Positions 6,629 to 15,406 of a DNA stretch of 43,199 nt are shown piece by piece. The stretch is from assembly GCA_051953655.1 (NCBI GenBank), contig JBQCIO010000024.1, positions 1-43,199 of the forward strand, given 5' to 3'. Position 1 is the first letter of the stretch. Each line of letters opens with the position of its first letter. The notes under the pieces were generated by a model. The model saw nothing but the letters and a program-made list of their open reading frames with translations. It did not search any database and was not told the DNA's origin. Source of the stretch: JBQCHF01 sp051953655. GTDB lineage: Bacteria > Actinomycetota > Actinomycetes > Motilibacterales > Motilibacteraceae. Made by a program: the position numbers and the translations under genes.

Positions 6629-7986
6629 GCGGAGATTCTCTCGAATGGTCGGTGTGCTGCGCGGGAGTTTCGCGAGGACGAGGTGGTCGGGCGGACAAGG
6701 GTCGTTCCGAGCGTGAGAGGAACGAGGAGGAACGGCAGCACCTGGGTGCGCTCGCGGGCCAGGATCCCGAAGTTGCCGAAGGAGCTGAAGGCGAGCACGA
6801 AGGCGAGGGTGAAGACGAACGAGGCGACGACGAGCCGGTTCCGCAACGCGGGGCGCAGCGCACGGCGCCACCGTTCCCGGGTCACCAGCCAACCGGACAG
6901 CAGCAGCAGGAATGTCCCCTCCGCGGAGGCGATGAGCGACTGCAGGTTGTGGGCCTCGTAGGGGAGTGGTCTGAACAGCACGGTGACTGCGGCCCAGGGG
7001 AGGTCCAGCGGGGTGCGCACTCGTGCGGGGGTGAACTCTGAGCCGCCTTGCGTGCTGCGCCGCGCCGCCTCGTCGAGGGTCCCCTGCACGCCCGAGACGG
7101 ACAGGTCGTTGACCCCGAAGCTGCTCGCTGCCTTCGTCACGACCAGATAGCCGGCGACGGCCAGCACACCGAGCGCGAGGACGGTGCGGAGACGTCCTGC
7201 TTTGACCTGCCGCTCGCCGCGCCCCAGCGCCATGCCCGCGATGAGGGCGGCGGCCACCAGGGCTGCGACGTTGGGCCGGATGAGGAGGAGGAACCCCAGG
7301 CCCGCCGCGACCGTCACGTACCCGAGATGCCGCTTGGTGTAGACGCGGGCGGCCCCGTAGACGCAGACGCCGATCCCGGCCAGGGCGAGGGACTCCTTGC
7401 CGATGCTCGAGGGCCAGAACAGGACCGACGGAAGGAACAGGAGCAGCGCCGAGTAGCGGTAGGCGTCGACCTGCGGAGCGGCCATCCGGACGGCTCGTGT
7501 GCAGAGCACGGCGCCCCAGAAGCCGAGCCAGGAGAAGACGAGGAACCCGCCGACGAAGGTCGGGCCCGTGATCGCGTAGACGATGCCGGTGACCTGCTCG
7601 ACGTGGTGGGTCGCCGCGCCACCGGGGGAGCTCGTCGTCCCGATGACACCGCGCCGGACGCCGTGGAAGAGGATCTTGCCGGCCTGGTCGTATCGGGTGG
7701 CATCGCCCCCGCCGCTGTAGACGACCTGCAGCACGAAGTACCGCGCCAGGGTCCCCGCCAGCTTCGCGAACAGGGCGAGGACGAGCAGGCCTGGCATGCG
7801 CGGGTCGGGATCCCGGCGCCCGACGGCGAGGAGGATGGGCACGCTGATGGCGACGAGAGCGGGAGCGACCACCAAGGCGCCCCCGACGTCCCAACCTTGT
7901 CGGTCGGTGACCCAGAAGACGGCCCCGGCGTAGCCACCGGACGCAAGCGCGGTGCCCACGTTCGTCGGGCTGATCGAGCTCCGCAC
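6625..7986 (-). CDS. polytopic membrane protein, Wzy-like polysaccharide polymerase
   Basis: 453 residues with about ten or more hydrophobic segments. The central part reads LPSVLFWPSSIGKESLALAG, then about 35 residues later LLLIRPNVA; this W-SS-KE … RP layout recurs in oligosaccharide repeat-unit polymerases of exopolysaccharide loci. A short outer loop GGGDATRYDQAG lies near residues 80-100. The GTG at 7986 is one base after the GNAT stop and has GAGG nine bases upstream. It probably joins lipid-linked repeat units on the outer face of the membrane. The family is poorly conserved, so the role is inferred from topology, motif and context. A second candidate polymerase/ligase lies at 19042-20079. 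Confidence 0.65.
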   Translation of the reverse strand: MRSSISPTNVGTALASGGYAGAVFWVTDRQGWDVGGALVVAPALVAISVPILLAVGRRDPDPRMPGLLVLALFAKLAGTLARYFVLQVVYSGGGDATRYDQAGKILFHGVRRGVIGTTSSPGGAATHHVEQVTGIVYAITGPTFVGGFLVFSWLGFWGAVLCTRAVRMAAPQVDAYRYSALLLFLPSVLFWPSSIGKESLALAGIGVCVYGAARVYTKRHLGYVTVAAGLGFLLLIRPNVAALVAAALIAGMALGRGERQVKAGRLRTVLALGVLAVAGYLVVTKAASSFGVNDLSVSGVQGTLDEAARRSTQGGSEFTPARVRTPLDLPWAAVTVLFRPLPYEAHNLQSLIASAEGTFLLLLSGWLVTRERWRRALRPALRNRLVVASFVFTLAFVLAFSSFGNFGILARERTQVLPFLLVPLTLGTTLVRPTTSSSRNSRAAHRPFERISA

Positions 7987-7987
7987 C

Positions 7988-9010
7988 TCAGAACACCTCG
8001 AGGTCGCCCAGTGACAACGACCATTCGGCGAGGGCGCCGCCGGTGGATGGAGTCGCGAGGCCGGGGCGGACGGTGAGCACCATGCCCTGCCGGGGGACCG
8101 GGAGGTAGCCGCACCGGATCGCCGCCCGGCGCTCGGGCACCGAGGGCAGGTGCACCGCGACATGGTCGACACCTGGTGCCTTCGCCGCCGCCGCCAGCAC
8201 GCGTCGGCGGCCGTCGCCGTCGTCCGGCCGCGTCAGCAGCTCGGCGAGCGTGAGCTCCACCAGCGGGCCGCGCCGGCGCCGCCGACCGATGCCGAGCCCG
8301 ACCAGCTCGCCATCGCGTCGGGCGGGGAAGACCTCGTACCGCAGACCGGGGACCTCCGCGTAGCGCCAACGCAGGAAGTCCGGGCTCAAGGGGGTGTGCA
8401 GTCCGGCCCGCGTGCGGTTCAGCAGCGGTGTGAGGTCCCCGCCGTCGAGCAGGACCGGAAGGACCTCGGCGGCGGGCGCGCCGCCGTCGCCGAGGTTCCC
8501 CGGGGGAACCGGCGTGCGCCGGGCTGCCGCCGCGGCCCCCCGGGCGAAGGCGAGCGGCCGCCGCACCCGGAGGCTGATGGGGAGCGCGCCGACTTCCTGC
8601 CACCCCATCTTCAGGTAACCGGGGCGGCTGTTGCTGTTCGGCGTGTTGAAGACCAGGTCGATCTCGTCGGCCCAGCGCTCTAGCGCCGCGAGCGTGAGCC
8701 GCTTGAAGATGCCGCGACCCTGATGGTCGGGGTGGGTGGCCGTGTCGACCATCCGCACGGCGCGGAGCTCTCGACCCCCGAGCTGCAGGCGCCACCGCAG
8801 CAGGAAGCGCACGCCGACGACCCGGCCGCCGTCCACGGCCACCAGGGCGGGGGAGCGGCCGAACGGGTTCTCCTGGTGCTTCCAGCGCAGGAACTCTGCT
8901 TCCCGGTGTCCCGTGGGGCCGCCGGCGAGGCTGGCGGTCAGCAGGGCCAGCACGTCGCCCTCGTCCTCGGGCAGCAGCTCCCGGATCTCCAGCTGGGAGG
9001 TCGCTGTCAT
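7988..9010 (-). CDS. GNAT-family acetyltransferase
   Basis: 340 residues. The N-terminal 170 carry a GCN5-type acetyltransferase fold with the acetyl-CoA loop HPDHQGRGIFKRL (93-105) preceded by the strand VRMVDTAT; the C-terminal half has a second, weaker GNAT-like or cap region. Such long GNATs are common in capsule and exopolysaccharide loci, where they are thought to acylate sugar precursors. ATG at 9010 overlaps the stop of the GT4 gene (ATGA). Substrate not known; an amino sugar made by the DegT aminotransferase two genes downstream is a natural candidate. Confidence 0.8.
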   Translation of the reverse strand: MTATSQLEIRELLPEDEGDVLALLTASLAGGPTGHREAEFLRWKHQENPFGRSPALVAVDGGRVVGVRFLLRWRLQLGGRELRAVRMVDTATHPDHQGRGIFKRLTLAALERWADEIDLVFNTPNSNSRPGYLKMGWQEVGALPISLRVRRPLAFARGAAAAARRTPVPPGNLGDGGAPAAEVLPVLLDGGDLTPLLNRTRAGLHTPLSPDFLRWRYAEVPGLRYEVFPARRDGELVGLGIGRRRRRGPLVELTLAELLTRPDDGDGRRRVLAAAAKAPGVDHVAVHLPSVPERRAAIRCGYLPVPRQGMVLTVRPGLATPSTGGALAEWSLSLGDLEVF

Positions 9011-10095
9011 GGCAGCAGCCCGTCGTAGATGCGCTCGAGCTCGCGCACGGTCTGGTCCAGTGAGAAGTCCTGGGAGGCCTCGCGCGCTGCCTCGCCGAGC
9101 CGCTGGCGCAGGTTCTCGTCCGCGAGGACGCGGCTGAGGGCGTCGCTGAGCTGTGCGGTGGCGCCGGGCTCGACGATCAGGCCGTTGACGCCGTCGGCGA
9201 CGAGCTCGGGCATGCCCCCCGCGCTCGTGACGACCGGCGCGGCCCCAGCGGCCATGGCCTCCTGCAGGGAGAGGGGCAGTCCCTCGAACCGGCTGCTGAG
9301 GCAGAAGACGTCGAAGGCCGCGAGCAGTGCCGGCACGTCGTCACGCATGCCGAGGAAGTGCACCCGGTCCTGAGTGCCCAGCTCCGCGACCTGCGAGCGG
9401 AGGTCCGCTTCGAGCGGCCCGAGACCGACGAGCACGAGGTGCGCGTCGGGAACGGTGGCGTGCGCACGCACCAGCGTCGCGTGATCCTTCTTCGGGGTGA
9501 AGTTGGCGACGCAGCCGATCACCGGTGCATCCACCGGGAGGCCGAGGAGCTTCCGGGCCTGTCCCCGGGCGTCGGCTCCGTGAGCCACGGCTCGAACGTC
9601 GATCCCGTGCCGCAGGACGTGCAGGGGTGAGCCGGCGCGGACACGATTCCGGTCGATGCTCTCGGCCACGCTGGTGCTGACCGCGATGACTGCGTCGTTG
9701 CGCTTGTAGGTGGTCGCATTGGCCCAGCGGGTGGCGCTGCGGTAGCGGTCCCACATGTTGTGCTCGGTGTGCACCACCACCGAGCGACGTGGGACCACGA
9801 GCCGGGCGGCGCTGGCCGGCACCGGGGCGTGCGTGTGGACGAGGTCGTACCGCTCCCGCGCGAGCAGCCGCTCGAGCCGCTGCGGCCATAGGGGCACGCG
9901 GCCATCACCGAGCGCGTGCACCGTCACTCCGTCGGCGCGCAGGCGTGGCACGAGGGCGTCCTTGCGCCCGAGGGTGTACGCCACTTCGACCTGATAGCGG
10001 TGAGGATCGAGCAGGCCCGCGCTGCTGGCGAGGATCTGCTCCGCACCCCCGCGCCCGAGGCCCTTGGTCAGCCAGAGAACGCGAGCCGGGGTCAC
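9007..10095 (-). CDS. GT4-family glycosyltransferase
   Basis: 362 residues, GT-B fold. N-terminal acceptor domain starts ARVLWLTKGLGRGGAEQ with the GGAE loop (16-19); the C-terminal nucleotide-sugar domain has GCVANFTPKKDH, FLGMRDDVPALL and the E-x7-E motif FEGLPLSLQEA typical of retaining GT4 enzymes. The GTG at 10095 overlaps the upstream nucleotidyltransferase stop (GTGA), excluding longer starts. It adds one sugar of the repeat unit at the cytoplasmic face; donor and acceptor are not predictable. Confidence 0.9.
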   Translation of the reverse strand: MTPARVLWLTKGLGRGGAEQILASSAGLLDPHRYQVEVAYTLGRKDALVPRLRADGVTVHALGDGRVPLWPQRLERLLARERYDLVHTHAPVPASAARLVVPRRSVVVHTEHNMWDRYRSATRWANATTYKRNDAVIAVSTSVAESIDRNRVRAGSPLHVLRHGIDVRAVAHGADARGQARKLLGLPVDAPVIGCVANFTPKKDHATLVRAHATVPDAHLVLVGLGPLEADLRSQVAELGTQDRVHFLGMRDDVPALLAAFDVFCLSSRFEGLPLSLQEAMAAGAAPVVTSAGGMPELVADGVNGLIVEPGATAQLSDALSRVLADENLRQRLGEAAREASQDFSLDQTVRELERIYDGLLP

Positions 10096-11258
10096 GCCGG
10101 CTCCCCCGCGGGCGGCTCGCCGCCGCGTCGCGTGCTGCCGGACCAGCCGCGCGCGGCTCGTTGCACCCTCTGCTGGAGCGTCAGCTCCCGCCCGCCGAGG
10201 CGGCCGCTGCTGGGAAACACGAGGGACCAGCCGAAGCTCAGCCGCTCGGTCAGCGGCAGCGTCTTCAGCGCCAGCCAGGACAGTTCGGCGTACTTCGCGC
10301 CGTCCTTGTGGTAGGCCGCCAGCGCCCGCTCCTCCTCCGGGCTCGGCTGGTATTTGCGCGCCCACTCGGACAGAGCCGTCGCGTCGGCGATTGCCAGCGA
10401 GCGCCAGCTGCGGCGGATCGCTGCGGCCAGCACCACCTCGCAGCCCCAGCGCCGGGCCAGGTCCCGCACGGCGACCGGGTCCACCCGACCGCTGAGGACG
10501 AGCTGGGCGATGTCGCGCTGCGGCACCAGGCGGGGCACCCGGTCGCCGAGGGCGGTGTGGAAGCAGGCGTGCACGAGGCGCAGCTCGGGGACCAGCGCGG
10601 TGAGCTGGTGCCCGGCCACCCGGAACGGCTGGGCGTCGGCCCAGAGGTCCTCGATGCGGATGGTGAGTCCGAAGGGCCCCATTGCGAAGGTGCGGTGCAG
10701 GTCGAGCTCGAGCCCGGTGCCGGTGACGAAGGTGGCGCCCTTGCCGAAGCGGCGGTCGAAGCCGGGGCGCGGCTCGGCCACCGGCCGGGTGAAACCGTGG
10801 TCGGCCAGGTGCCGGGCGGCCGCATCGATCTGGTCAGGGCGCACCAGCAGGTCGATGTCGCTGGACTGTCGCCACGAGGGGTCCGGGTAGTCCAGGTGCG
10901 CGGCGGCAACGCCCTTGAGGTTGCGGGTCTCGATGCCCTGCGCGCCGAGCTCCTCGACCATGCGCACCGTGGCGCGCTCGAGGTGCAGGTTCCACCGCAT
11001 GGCCTCGGTCCACGCCTCGTCCACCGTCACTTCCTGCTCGGGCGTGAGCGGGAGCCGGCCGTCGACGGCGGCGCGGGTGAGCAGGCCGACCAGGCGCTGC
11101 CGACGCGCCTCGGCCAGCGCAAGCTCGAACTCGTGAACCGCCAGGGGTTCCTTCGGCCATTCGTGCAGGGAGCCCAGAAGGCCATGGGAGGCGACGGTCC
11201 CCAGCAGGCGGGCGGACGGCTCGGCCACGGGCAGCAGGTCGGCGGCCGCGGTCGTCAT
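10092..11258 (-). CDS. nucleotidyltransferase-fold protein (NTP_transf_5 type)
   Basis: 388 residues. The catalytic-like part has RNLKG (112-116) and RQSSDIDLLV (130-139), in which Asp134 and Asp136 match the metal-binding DxD of nucleotidyltransferases; LELDLHRTF follows. The protein resembles the uncharacterised family found beside PqqD and HprK-like proteins in exopolysaccharide and some lasso-peptide loci. Its start (ATG 11258) overlaps the stop of the 95-residue PqqD gene (ATGA), so the pair is tightly coupled. It could transfer a nucleotide to a protein or small molecule; the target is unknown. Its presence functionally links the polysaccharide operon with the PqqD/HprK island upstream of 5.4 kb. 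Confidence 0.75.
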   Translation of the reverse strand: MTTAAADLLPVAEPSARLLGTVASHGLLGSLHEWPKEPLAVHEFELALAEARRQRLVGLLTRAAVDGRLPLTPEQEVTVDEAWTEAMRWNLHLERATVRMVEELGAQGIETRNLKGVAAAHLDYPDPSWRQSSDIDLLVRPDQIDAAARHLADHGFTRPVAEPRPGFDRRFGKGATFVTGTGLELDLHRTFAMGPFGLTIRIEDLWADAQPFRVAGHQLTALVPELRLVHACFHTALGDRVPRLVPQRDIAQLVLSGRVDPVAVRDLARRWGCEVVLAAAIRRSWRSLAIADATALSEWARKYQPSPEEERALAAYHKDGAKYAELSWLALKTLPLTERLSFGWSLVFPSSGRLGGRELTLQQRVQRAARGWSGSTRRGGEPPAGEPA

Positions 11259-11542
11259 CGGCGGGTCACCAGCCCGGCCTCGTGCAGGGCGAGCAGTCCG
11301 GCCTCGACGTCTGCCTCGATGTCCTCGGCCGGGACGCCGAAGTGGTCGGCGAGCGACGCGGCGAGCTCGCCGAGCGTCCGGCCCTGGTTGAGGCGCCGCC
11401 ACATGGCGGCGGCTGTCGCGTCCAGGATGACCGCGTCGTCGTCGTCAGGCCGCAGGGCGACGACGCGGTCGCCGCGGTCGCGGTGGAACACCCCGGCCCG
11501 GCGGACCCACCGGTCCGTACCCACGGACGTCTCCACGCTCAT
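11255..11542 (-). CDS. PqqD-like small protein in the exopolysaccharide operon
   Basis: 95 residues with the PqqD signature DDAVILDATAAAMWRRLNQG (35-54), a helical middle and the ending LALHEAGLVTRR. It is the fourth PqqD domain in the window. Both ends overlap neighbours as ATGA (Wzz/BY-kinase upstream, nucleotidyltransferase downstream). PqqD–nucleotidyltransferase pairs, often with an HprK-like protein, are a known but unexplained association in polysaccharide loci. Here the HprK-like partner would have to come from the 1-4 kb island. Confidence 0.8.
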   Translation of the reverse strand: MSVETSVGTDRWVRRAGVFHRDRGDRVVALRPDDDDAVILDATAAAMWRRLNQGRTLGELAASLADHFGVPAEDIEADVEAGLLALHEAGLVTRR

Positions 11543-13236
11543 CCCCCCACCCGCTCGACGTCCTCATGGGCCGGGCCCGGCCGACGCCGTGACCTGCCCG
11601 CGCTGCGCCGGCCCGGCAGGGACGGGTGCCACCGCCGACCCGGGGTGCCGCTGGGACGTACCGCCGGGGTCTCGGACCCGACGATGACCACGCCCAGCAC
11701 CTCGGCGTTGAGCCGCTCGAGCAGCTCGCCGGCGCGTTGCGCCTCCCCGGGGTTGGTCCGCCCGGCGGCGCTGAGCAGCACCGTGGTGTCGGCGTAGGGG
11801 AGCACGTCGATGGCGTCCGAGCCGCTGAGCAGGGGAGGGCTGTCCACCAGCACGACGTCGGCGCGATGGGAGGCGGCCTCGATGATGTCGCCCATCGCGG
11901 CGGTGACCACACCAGGGGCCCAGTCCTCGGACCCTGCGGTGATCAGCTCCACGCCGCGCAGCGAGGTGGGGCGCACGTAGCCGTCCAGGTCGCGGACCCG
12001 GCCGGTGCCAGCCAGGTCGCTCAGGCCGCGGGCGTCGGGGACGTCGAGGAACAGGTGCGCCTGCGGGTTGCGCAGGTCGAAATCGAGCACCAGCACCCGC
12101 TTGCCGGTCTCGGCGAAGGCCGCGGCCAGGTTGGCGATGGTGCTCGTCTTGCCCGCGCCCGGGCCGGGGCTCGTGACCAGGACCACGAAGCCGCGTCCGT
12201 CCCGGTCCACCTGACGACGCGAAGCGTCGTCGTACCGGGACCCGGGCCCGCTGGTGGGCAGCAGGACCAGCGTGGCGCGCAGTCCGCGGTAGGCCTCGGC
12301 CACCGCCGACTCCGGCGCGGAGTCGACCAGCACGGCGAAGTCGCGCCGCTCGCGGGGGCCGGCCAACGGCACCTCGGCCACCACCGGCAGCCCGAAGGCG
12401 GCGGTAGTGGCGGCGCGGGTGCGCGGTCGGCTGTCCAGCCGCTCGAGCAGCAACACTGCGCCGGCGCCCAGCGCAAGGCCCAGCAGCAGTCCGGCCACGG
12501 TCTTGAGGGGGCGGCTGTGTGGGCTGGTGATGGCTGCCACCGTGCCGCCACTGCTGATCGGCACGGCCACCGGAGCCTGGAGCAAGGTGAGCCCGACGTC
12601 GCCGGGGCTCTGCGACTGCACGGCGGCCAGTTGACGGATCAGCGCGGTGTACTGGTCCTGCAGGGCGTTGGCCTGGGCAGTGAGCAGGTCCTGGTCGATG
12701 CCCGAGGCGGTGCTGGCCTTGACCCGGGTCTGCTGGATGGTGGTCGCCAAGCGCTTCACGCTGTCGGTGAGGTTCTTGACCTGCTGGTCCTGCCGTGCGC
12801 TCACCTGGGCGGCCAGCGAGGCGATGGTCGCGTCACCGAAGGCGGTCGCGATCTTCTCGGCCTGGGCCGGCTGCTCATCCGTGGCGCTGATCGCGAAGGT
12901 GCCGAGCTTCGGGTCCCCCGAGGCGGTCACCCTAGCCGCCAGCAGCGGCCCCTGACCCGGCTGGCCCAGGGCCTTGGCCGCGCGCTGGGGGATGTCTCCC
13001 GCGGTCACGAACGTCTGCAGCAGGTTCAGGTTCGGCAGCGCGCTGTTCTGCTGGTCGGCGACGTAGGTGGCGGTGGCGCGGTAGGTGACGCCGGGGCTGG
13101 CAACGGGCGTCTGGCTGGACGGGGTAGGAGCGGGGCTCGTGACCCATGCGATGCCCGCGGCCAGCAGCCCTGCCACCACCGGCACGATCCAGCGGCGACG
13201 TAGTCCCCGGAGCAGCTCCACCAGGCTCTTGTTCAC
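11539..13236 (-). CDS. Wzz-type chain-length regulator fused to a BY-kinase-like ATPase
   Basis: 565 residues. Transmembrane helices at about 15-33 and 245-264 flank an extracytoplasmic domain of about 210 residues with a helical, coiled-coil-like part (145-205). The cytoplasmic domain has Walker A SPGPGAGKTS (356-365, Lys363), Walker A' VLVLDFDLRNP (381-391) and Walker B VVLVDSPPLL (461-470), as in bacterial tyrosine kinases controlling polysaccharide export and length. The C-terminal tail (about 526-565) is rich in Arg/Pro and has no tyrosine, whereas classic BY-kinases end in a tyrosine cluster; autophosphorylation would have to occur elsewhere. GTG at 13236 overlaps the CapD stop (GTGA). 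Confidence 0.88.
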   Translation of the reverse strand: MNKSLVELLRGLRRRWIVPVVAGLLAAGIAWVTSPAPTPSSQTPVASPGVTYRATATYVADQQNSALPNLNLLQTFVTAGDIPQRAAKALGQPGQGPLLAARVTASGDPKLGTFAISATDEQPAQAEKIATAFGDATIASLAAQVSARQDQQVKNLTDSVKRLATTIQQTRVKASTASGIDQDLLTAQANALQDQYTALIRQLAAVQSQSPGDVGLTLLQAPVAVPISSGGTVAAITSPHSRPLKTVAGLLLGLALGAGAVLLLERLDSRPRTRAATTAAFGLPVVAEVPLAGPRERRDFAVLVDSAPESAVAEAYRGLRATLVLLPTSGPGSRYDDASRRQVDRDGRGFVVLVTSPGPGAGKTSTIANLAAAFAETGKRVLVLDFDLRNPQAHLFLDVPDARGLSDLAGTGRVRDLDGYVRPTSLRGVELITAGSEDWAPGVVTAAMGDIIEAASHRADVVLVDSPPLLSGSDAIDVLPYADTTVLLSAAGRTNPGEAQRAGELLERLNAEVLGVVIVGSETPAVRPSGTPGRRWHPSLPGRRSAGRSRRRPGPAHEDVERVGG

Positions 13237-15233
13237 GATGAGACGGCCGCCTCGTTGTCGATGGTCGAGTCGACGATTACGATGGTCCGCTCGCCGGCCT
13301 GAACAGGGACAGACGAGTGCAGATCACTCGTCCGGCGGCACAGCCGCCGGTCGGCAGCGTGCGCGGAGGCAGCGTCACGGTCGCTCGCACGGCGACGGAA
13401 ACCGAGGCGGAGCAAGCCCTCCCGGTGGGCCTGTACCCGGCTGTGCGCGAGGTCCATGACGAGTTCGCGGACGTCCTCTTCGCGGGCGTGCTCGCACAGG
13501 TAGGTGAACGCGCGGACCGCGGCGGCGACGTCCACGGCCGGCAGCGGGCTGGGCACCAGCCGGGTGACCGCCGGGTGGCGCGTCGGGTGCGGGACCTCGT
13601 CTGCCTCGGCGAGTACCTCGTGCAGCTTCTCGCCGGGGCGGACGCCGGTGACCCGGATCTCGATGTCGGTGCCGACGCGCAGGCCCTGCATCCGGATGAG
13701 CCGCTCGGCCAGCTGGACGATCGGGACCGGCTCGCCCATGTCCAGCATGAAGATCTCGCCGCCCTCGGAGAGCGTGGCTGCCTGCAGCACCAGGGCCACC
13801 GCCTCGGGGATGCTCATGAAGAACCGGGTCATCCGGGCGTCGGTGATGGTGACCGGGCCGCCCTCGCGGATCTGCCGGATGAAGGTCGGGACCACGCTGC
13901 CCCGGCTGCCGAGCACGTTGCCGAAGCGGACCGCGCAGTACCGCCCGCCCTTGGGGCGAGCATGCAGGACGACCTGCTCGCCGATCCGCTTGCTGGCGCC
14001 CATCACGCTGCTGGGGCTGACCGCTTTGTCCGTGCTGACGAAGACGAACGTCCCGGTGCCGACCGCAGCGGCCGCGGCCACGACGTTGTCGGTGCCGCAG
14101 ACGTTGGTGCGCGCCGCCTCGATCGGGTGCGACTCCAGCAGAGGGACGTGCTTGTGCGCCGCGGCGTGGAAGACCACCTCGGGGCGCCGCTCGGCGAAGA
14201 TCCGGTTGATGACCGCCCGCTCGCGCACGTCGGCCAGCAGCTGCGTGGCTCGGGCGTCGAGCTTGCTCATCGTGTCGTGCAGGTGCGTCTCGTCGTGGTC
14301 GAGCAGGTAGAGCTCGGCCGGCGCTAGCGCGGCCACCTGGCGGGCGATCTCGCTGCCGATGCTGCCGCCGGCGCCGGTGATGAGCACCCGCTTGCCGGCG
14401 ATGAGGGAGTAGACCGCGGCCATGTCGGTTGAGCGCTGCTGCCGGCCGAGCAGGTCGTCGATCTGCAGCTCGCGCAGGTCGGCCAGCTGCACCCGGCCGG
14501 GCACCAGCTCGCTGACCTGGGGCAGGATCCGCAGCGGAACCTCGGCGGCGTCGCAGAGATCCGCCACTCGCCGGATGAGCTCCTGGTCCGCGCTGGGAAC
14601 CGCGAGCAGCACCTGCTCGGCCTTCGTCCGCTCCACCAGCTCGGGCAGACTCTCCACCGCACCCACCACGGGGACGCCCAGCAGCACCATCCCGTGCGTG
14701 GTGACGTCGTCGTCGAGGGCGGCGACCGGGAGGTAGACGTCCTGGTCGCGACGCATGGCACGGATCAGCGCTGCCCCGGCCTCGCCGACACCCACGACGA
14801 CCACCGGCACGCCCCGCGGGGCGCGTGAGGGCTGGCGGCGCACGAGCAGTCGCGACCGGAAGCGCAGTCCGCCGGCCAGCAGCAGGTAGAGCAGCTGGCC
14901 GAAGAGGATGACCGACAGCGGCACCAGCCGGTGCGGAAGGTCGATGGCGACCAGCAGCAGGGTGGCGACGAGGGTGCTGCGCACCAGCCGGCGGGCCTCG
15001 ATGATGCTGGCGTGCGCCCAGAGGGAGGCGTAGAGGAGGTGTCCGGCGTGCGTGCCGATCGTGATGGCCACCGCGACCACGACGAACAACGCCTCCGACG
15101 CCCAGTAGTCCGCCGGCACGTGCCCGTCGAAGCGGGCGAACAGCGCGAGGACGGAGGAGACCGCGACCAGCACGAGGTCGGCAGTGGCGGCACGCAGCTC
15201 GAACCGACGACCGCGGATACGTGCAGTAGCCAC
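13233..15233 (-). CDS. CapD/FlaA1-type nucleotide-sugar dehydratase/epimerase, membrane-anchored
   Basis: 666 residues, the usual length for the long, membrane-bound class. Four hydrophobic helices lie within residues 18-121. A CoA-binding-like Rossmann region follows (VVVVGVGEAG, 144-153), then the extended SDR domain with GAGGSIGSE (287-295), AAAHKHVPL and the STDKAV … MGASKR catalytic segment (Met/Lys replace Tyr/Lys, as in 4,6-dehydratases of UDP-GlcNAc). It would make a 4-keto-6-deoxy sugar nucleotide for the aminotransferase of the same operon. First gene of the eight-gene operon; GTG start with GGGGGAG nine bases upstream. The last 60 residues are not conserved-looking. Confidence 0.9.
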   Translation of the reverse strand: MATARIRGRRFELRAATADLVLVAVSSVLALFARFDGHVPADYWASEALFVVVAVAITIGTHAGHLLYASLWAHASIIEARRLVRSTLVATLLLVAIDLPHRLVPLSVILFGQLLYLLLAGGLRFRSRLLVRRQPSRAPRGVPVVVVGVGEAGAALIRAMRRDQDVYLPVAALDDDVTTHGMVLLGVPVVGAVESLPELVERTKAEQVLLAVPSADQELIRRVADLCDAAEVPLRILPQVSELVPGRVQLADLRELQIDDLLGRQQRSTDMAAVYSLIAGKRVLITGAGGSIGSEIARQVAALAPAELYLLDHDETHLHDTMSKLDARATQLLADVRERAVINRIFAERRPEVVFHAAAHKHVPLLESHPIEAARTNVCGTDNVVAAAAAVGTGTFVFVSTDKAVSPSSVMGASKRIGEQVVLHARPKGGRYCAVRFGNVLGSRGSVVPTFIRQIREGGPVTITDARMTRFFMSIPEAVALVLQAATLSEGGEIFMLDMGEPVPIVQLAERLIRMQGLRVGTDIEIRVTGVRPGEKLHEVLAEADEVPHPTRHPAVTRLVPSPLPAVDVAAAVRAFTYLCEHAREEDVRELVMDLAHSRVQAHREGLLRLGFRRRASDRDAASAHAADRRLCRRTSDLHSSVPVQAGERTIVIVDSTIDNEAAVSS

Positions 15234-15406
15234 TAGCTAAACTCCCCCCCAGGGCGATCCGCCCCGGTAGTGCTGACGTACCGCCCGATGGGGCGACGCG
15301 CGGTGAGCATCATGCCGCACTCAGCGACCTTGCGTAACGGGTATCCCGGACTTTCACCCGATTAGCGCCTACTTACAGTGACTGATCGTCACCGACCCGT
15401 AACGGG
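15234..15406. promoter_or_regulatory. control region ahead of the exopolysaccharide operon
   Basis: The 155 bases between the GT4 stop (15389) and the CapD start hold no gene. The nine-base string CGTAACGGG occurs twice in the same direction, at 15333-15341 and 15398-15406 (65 bases apart), the second as the inverted repeat CCCGT-A-ACGGG. GTGAC-TGATC-GTCAC (15378-15392) is another inverted repeat. These are candidate operators; no clear -10/-35 pair is seen. Confidence 0.4.
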
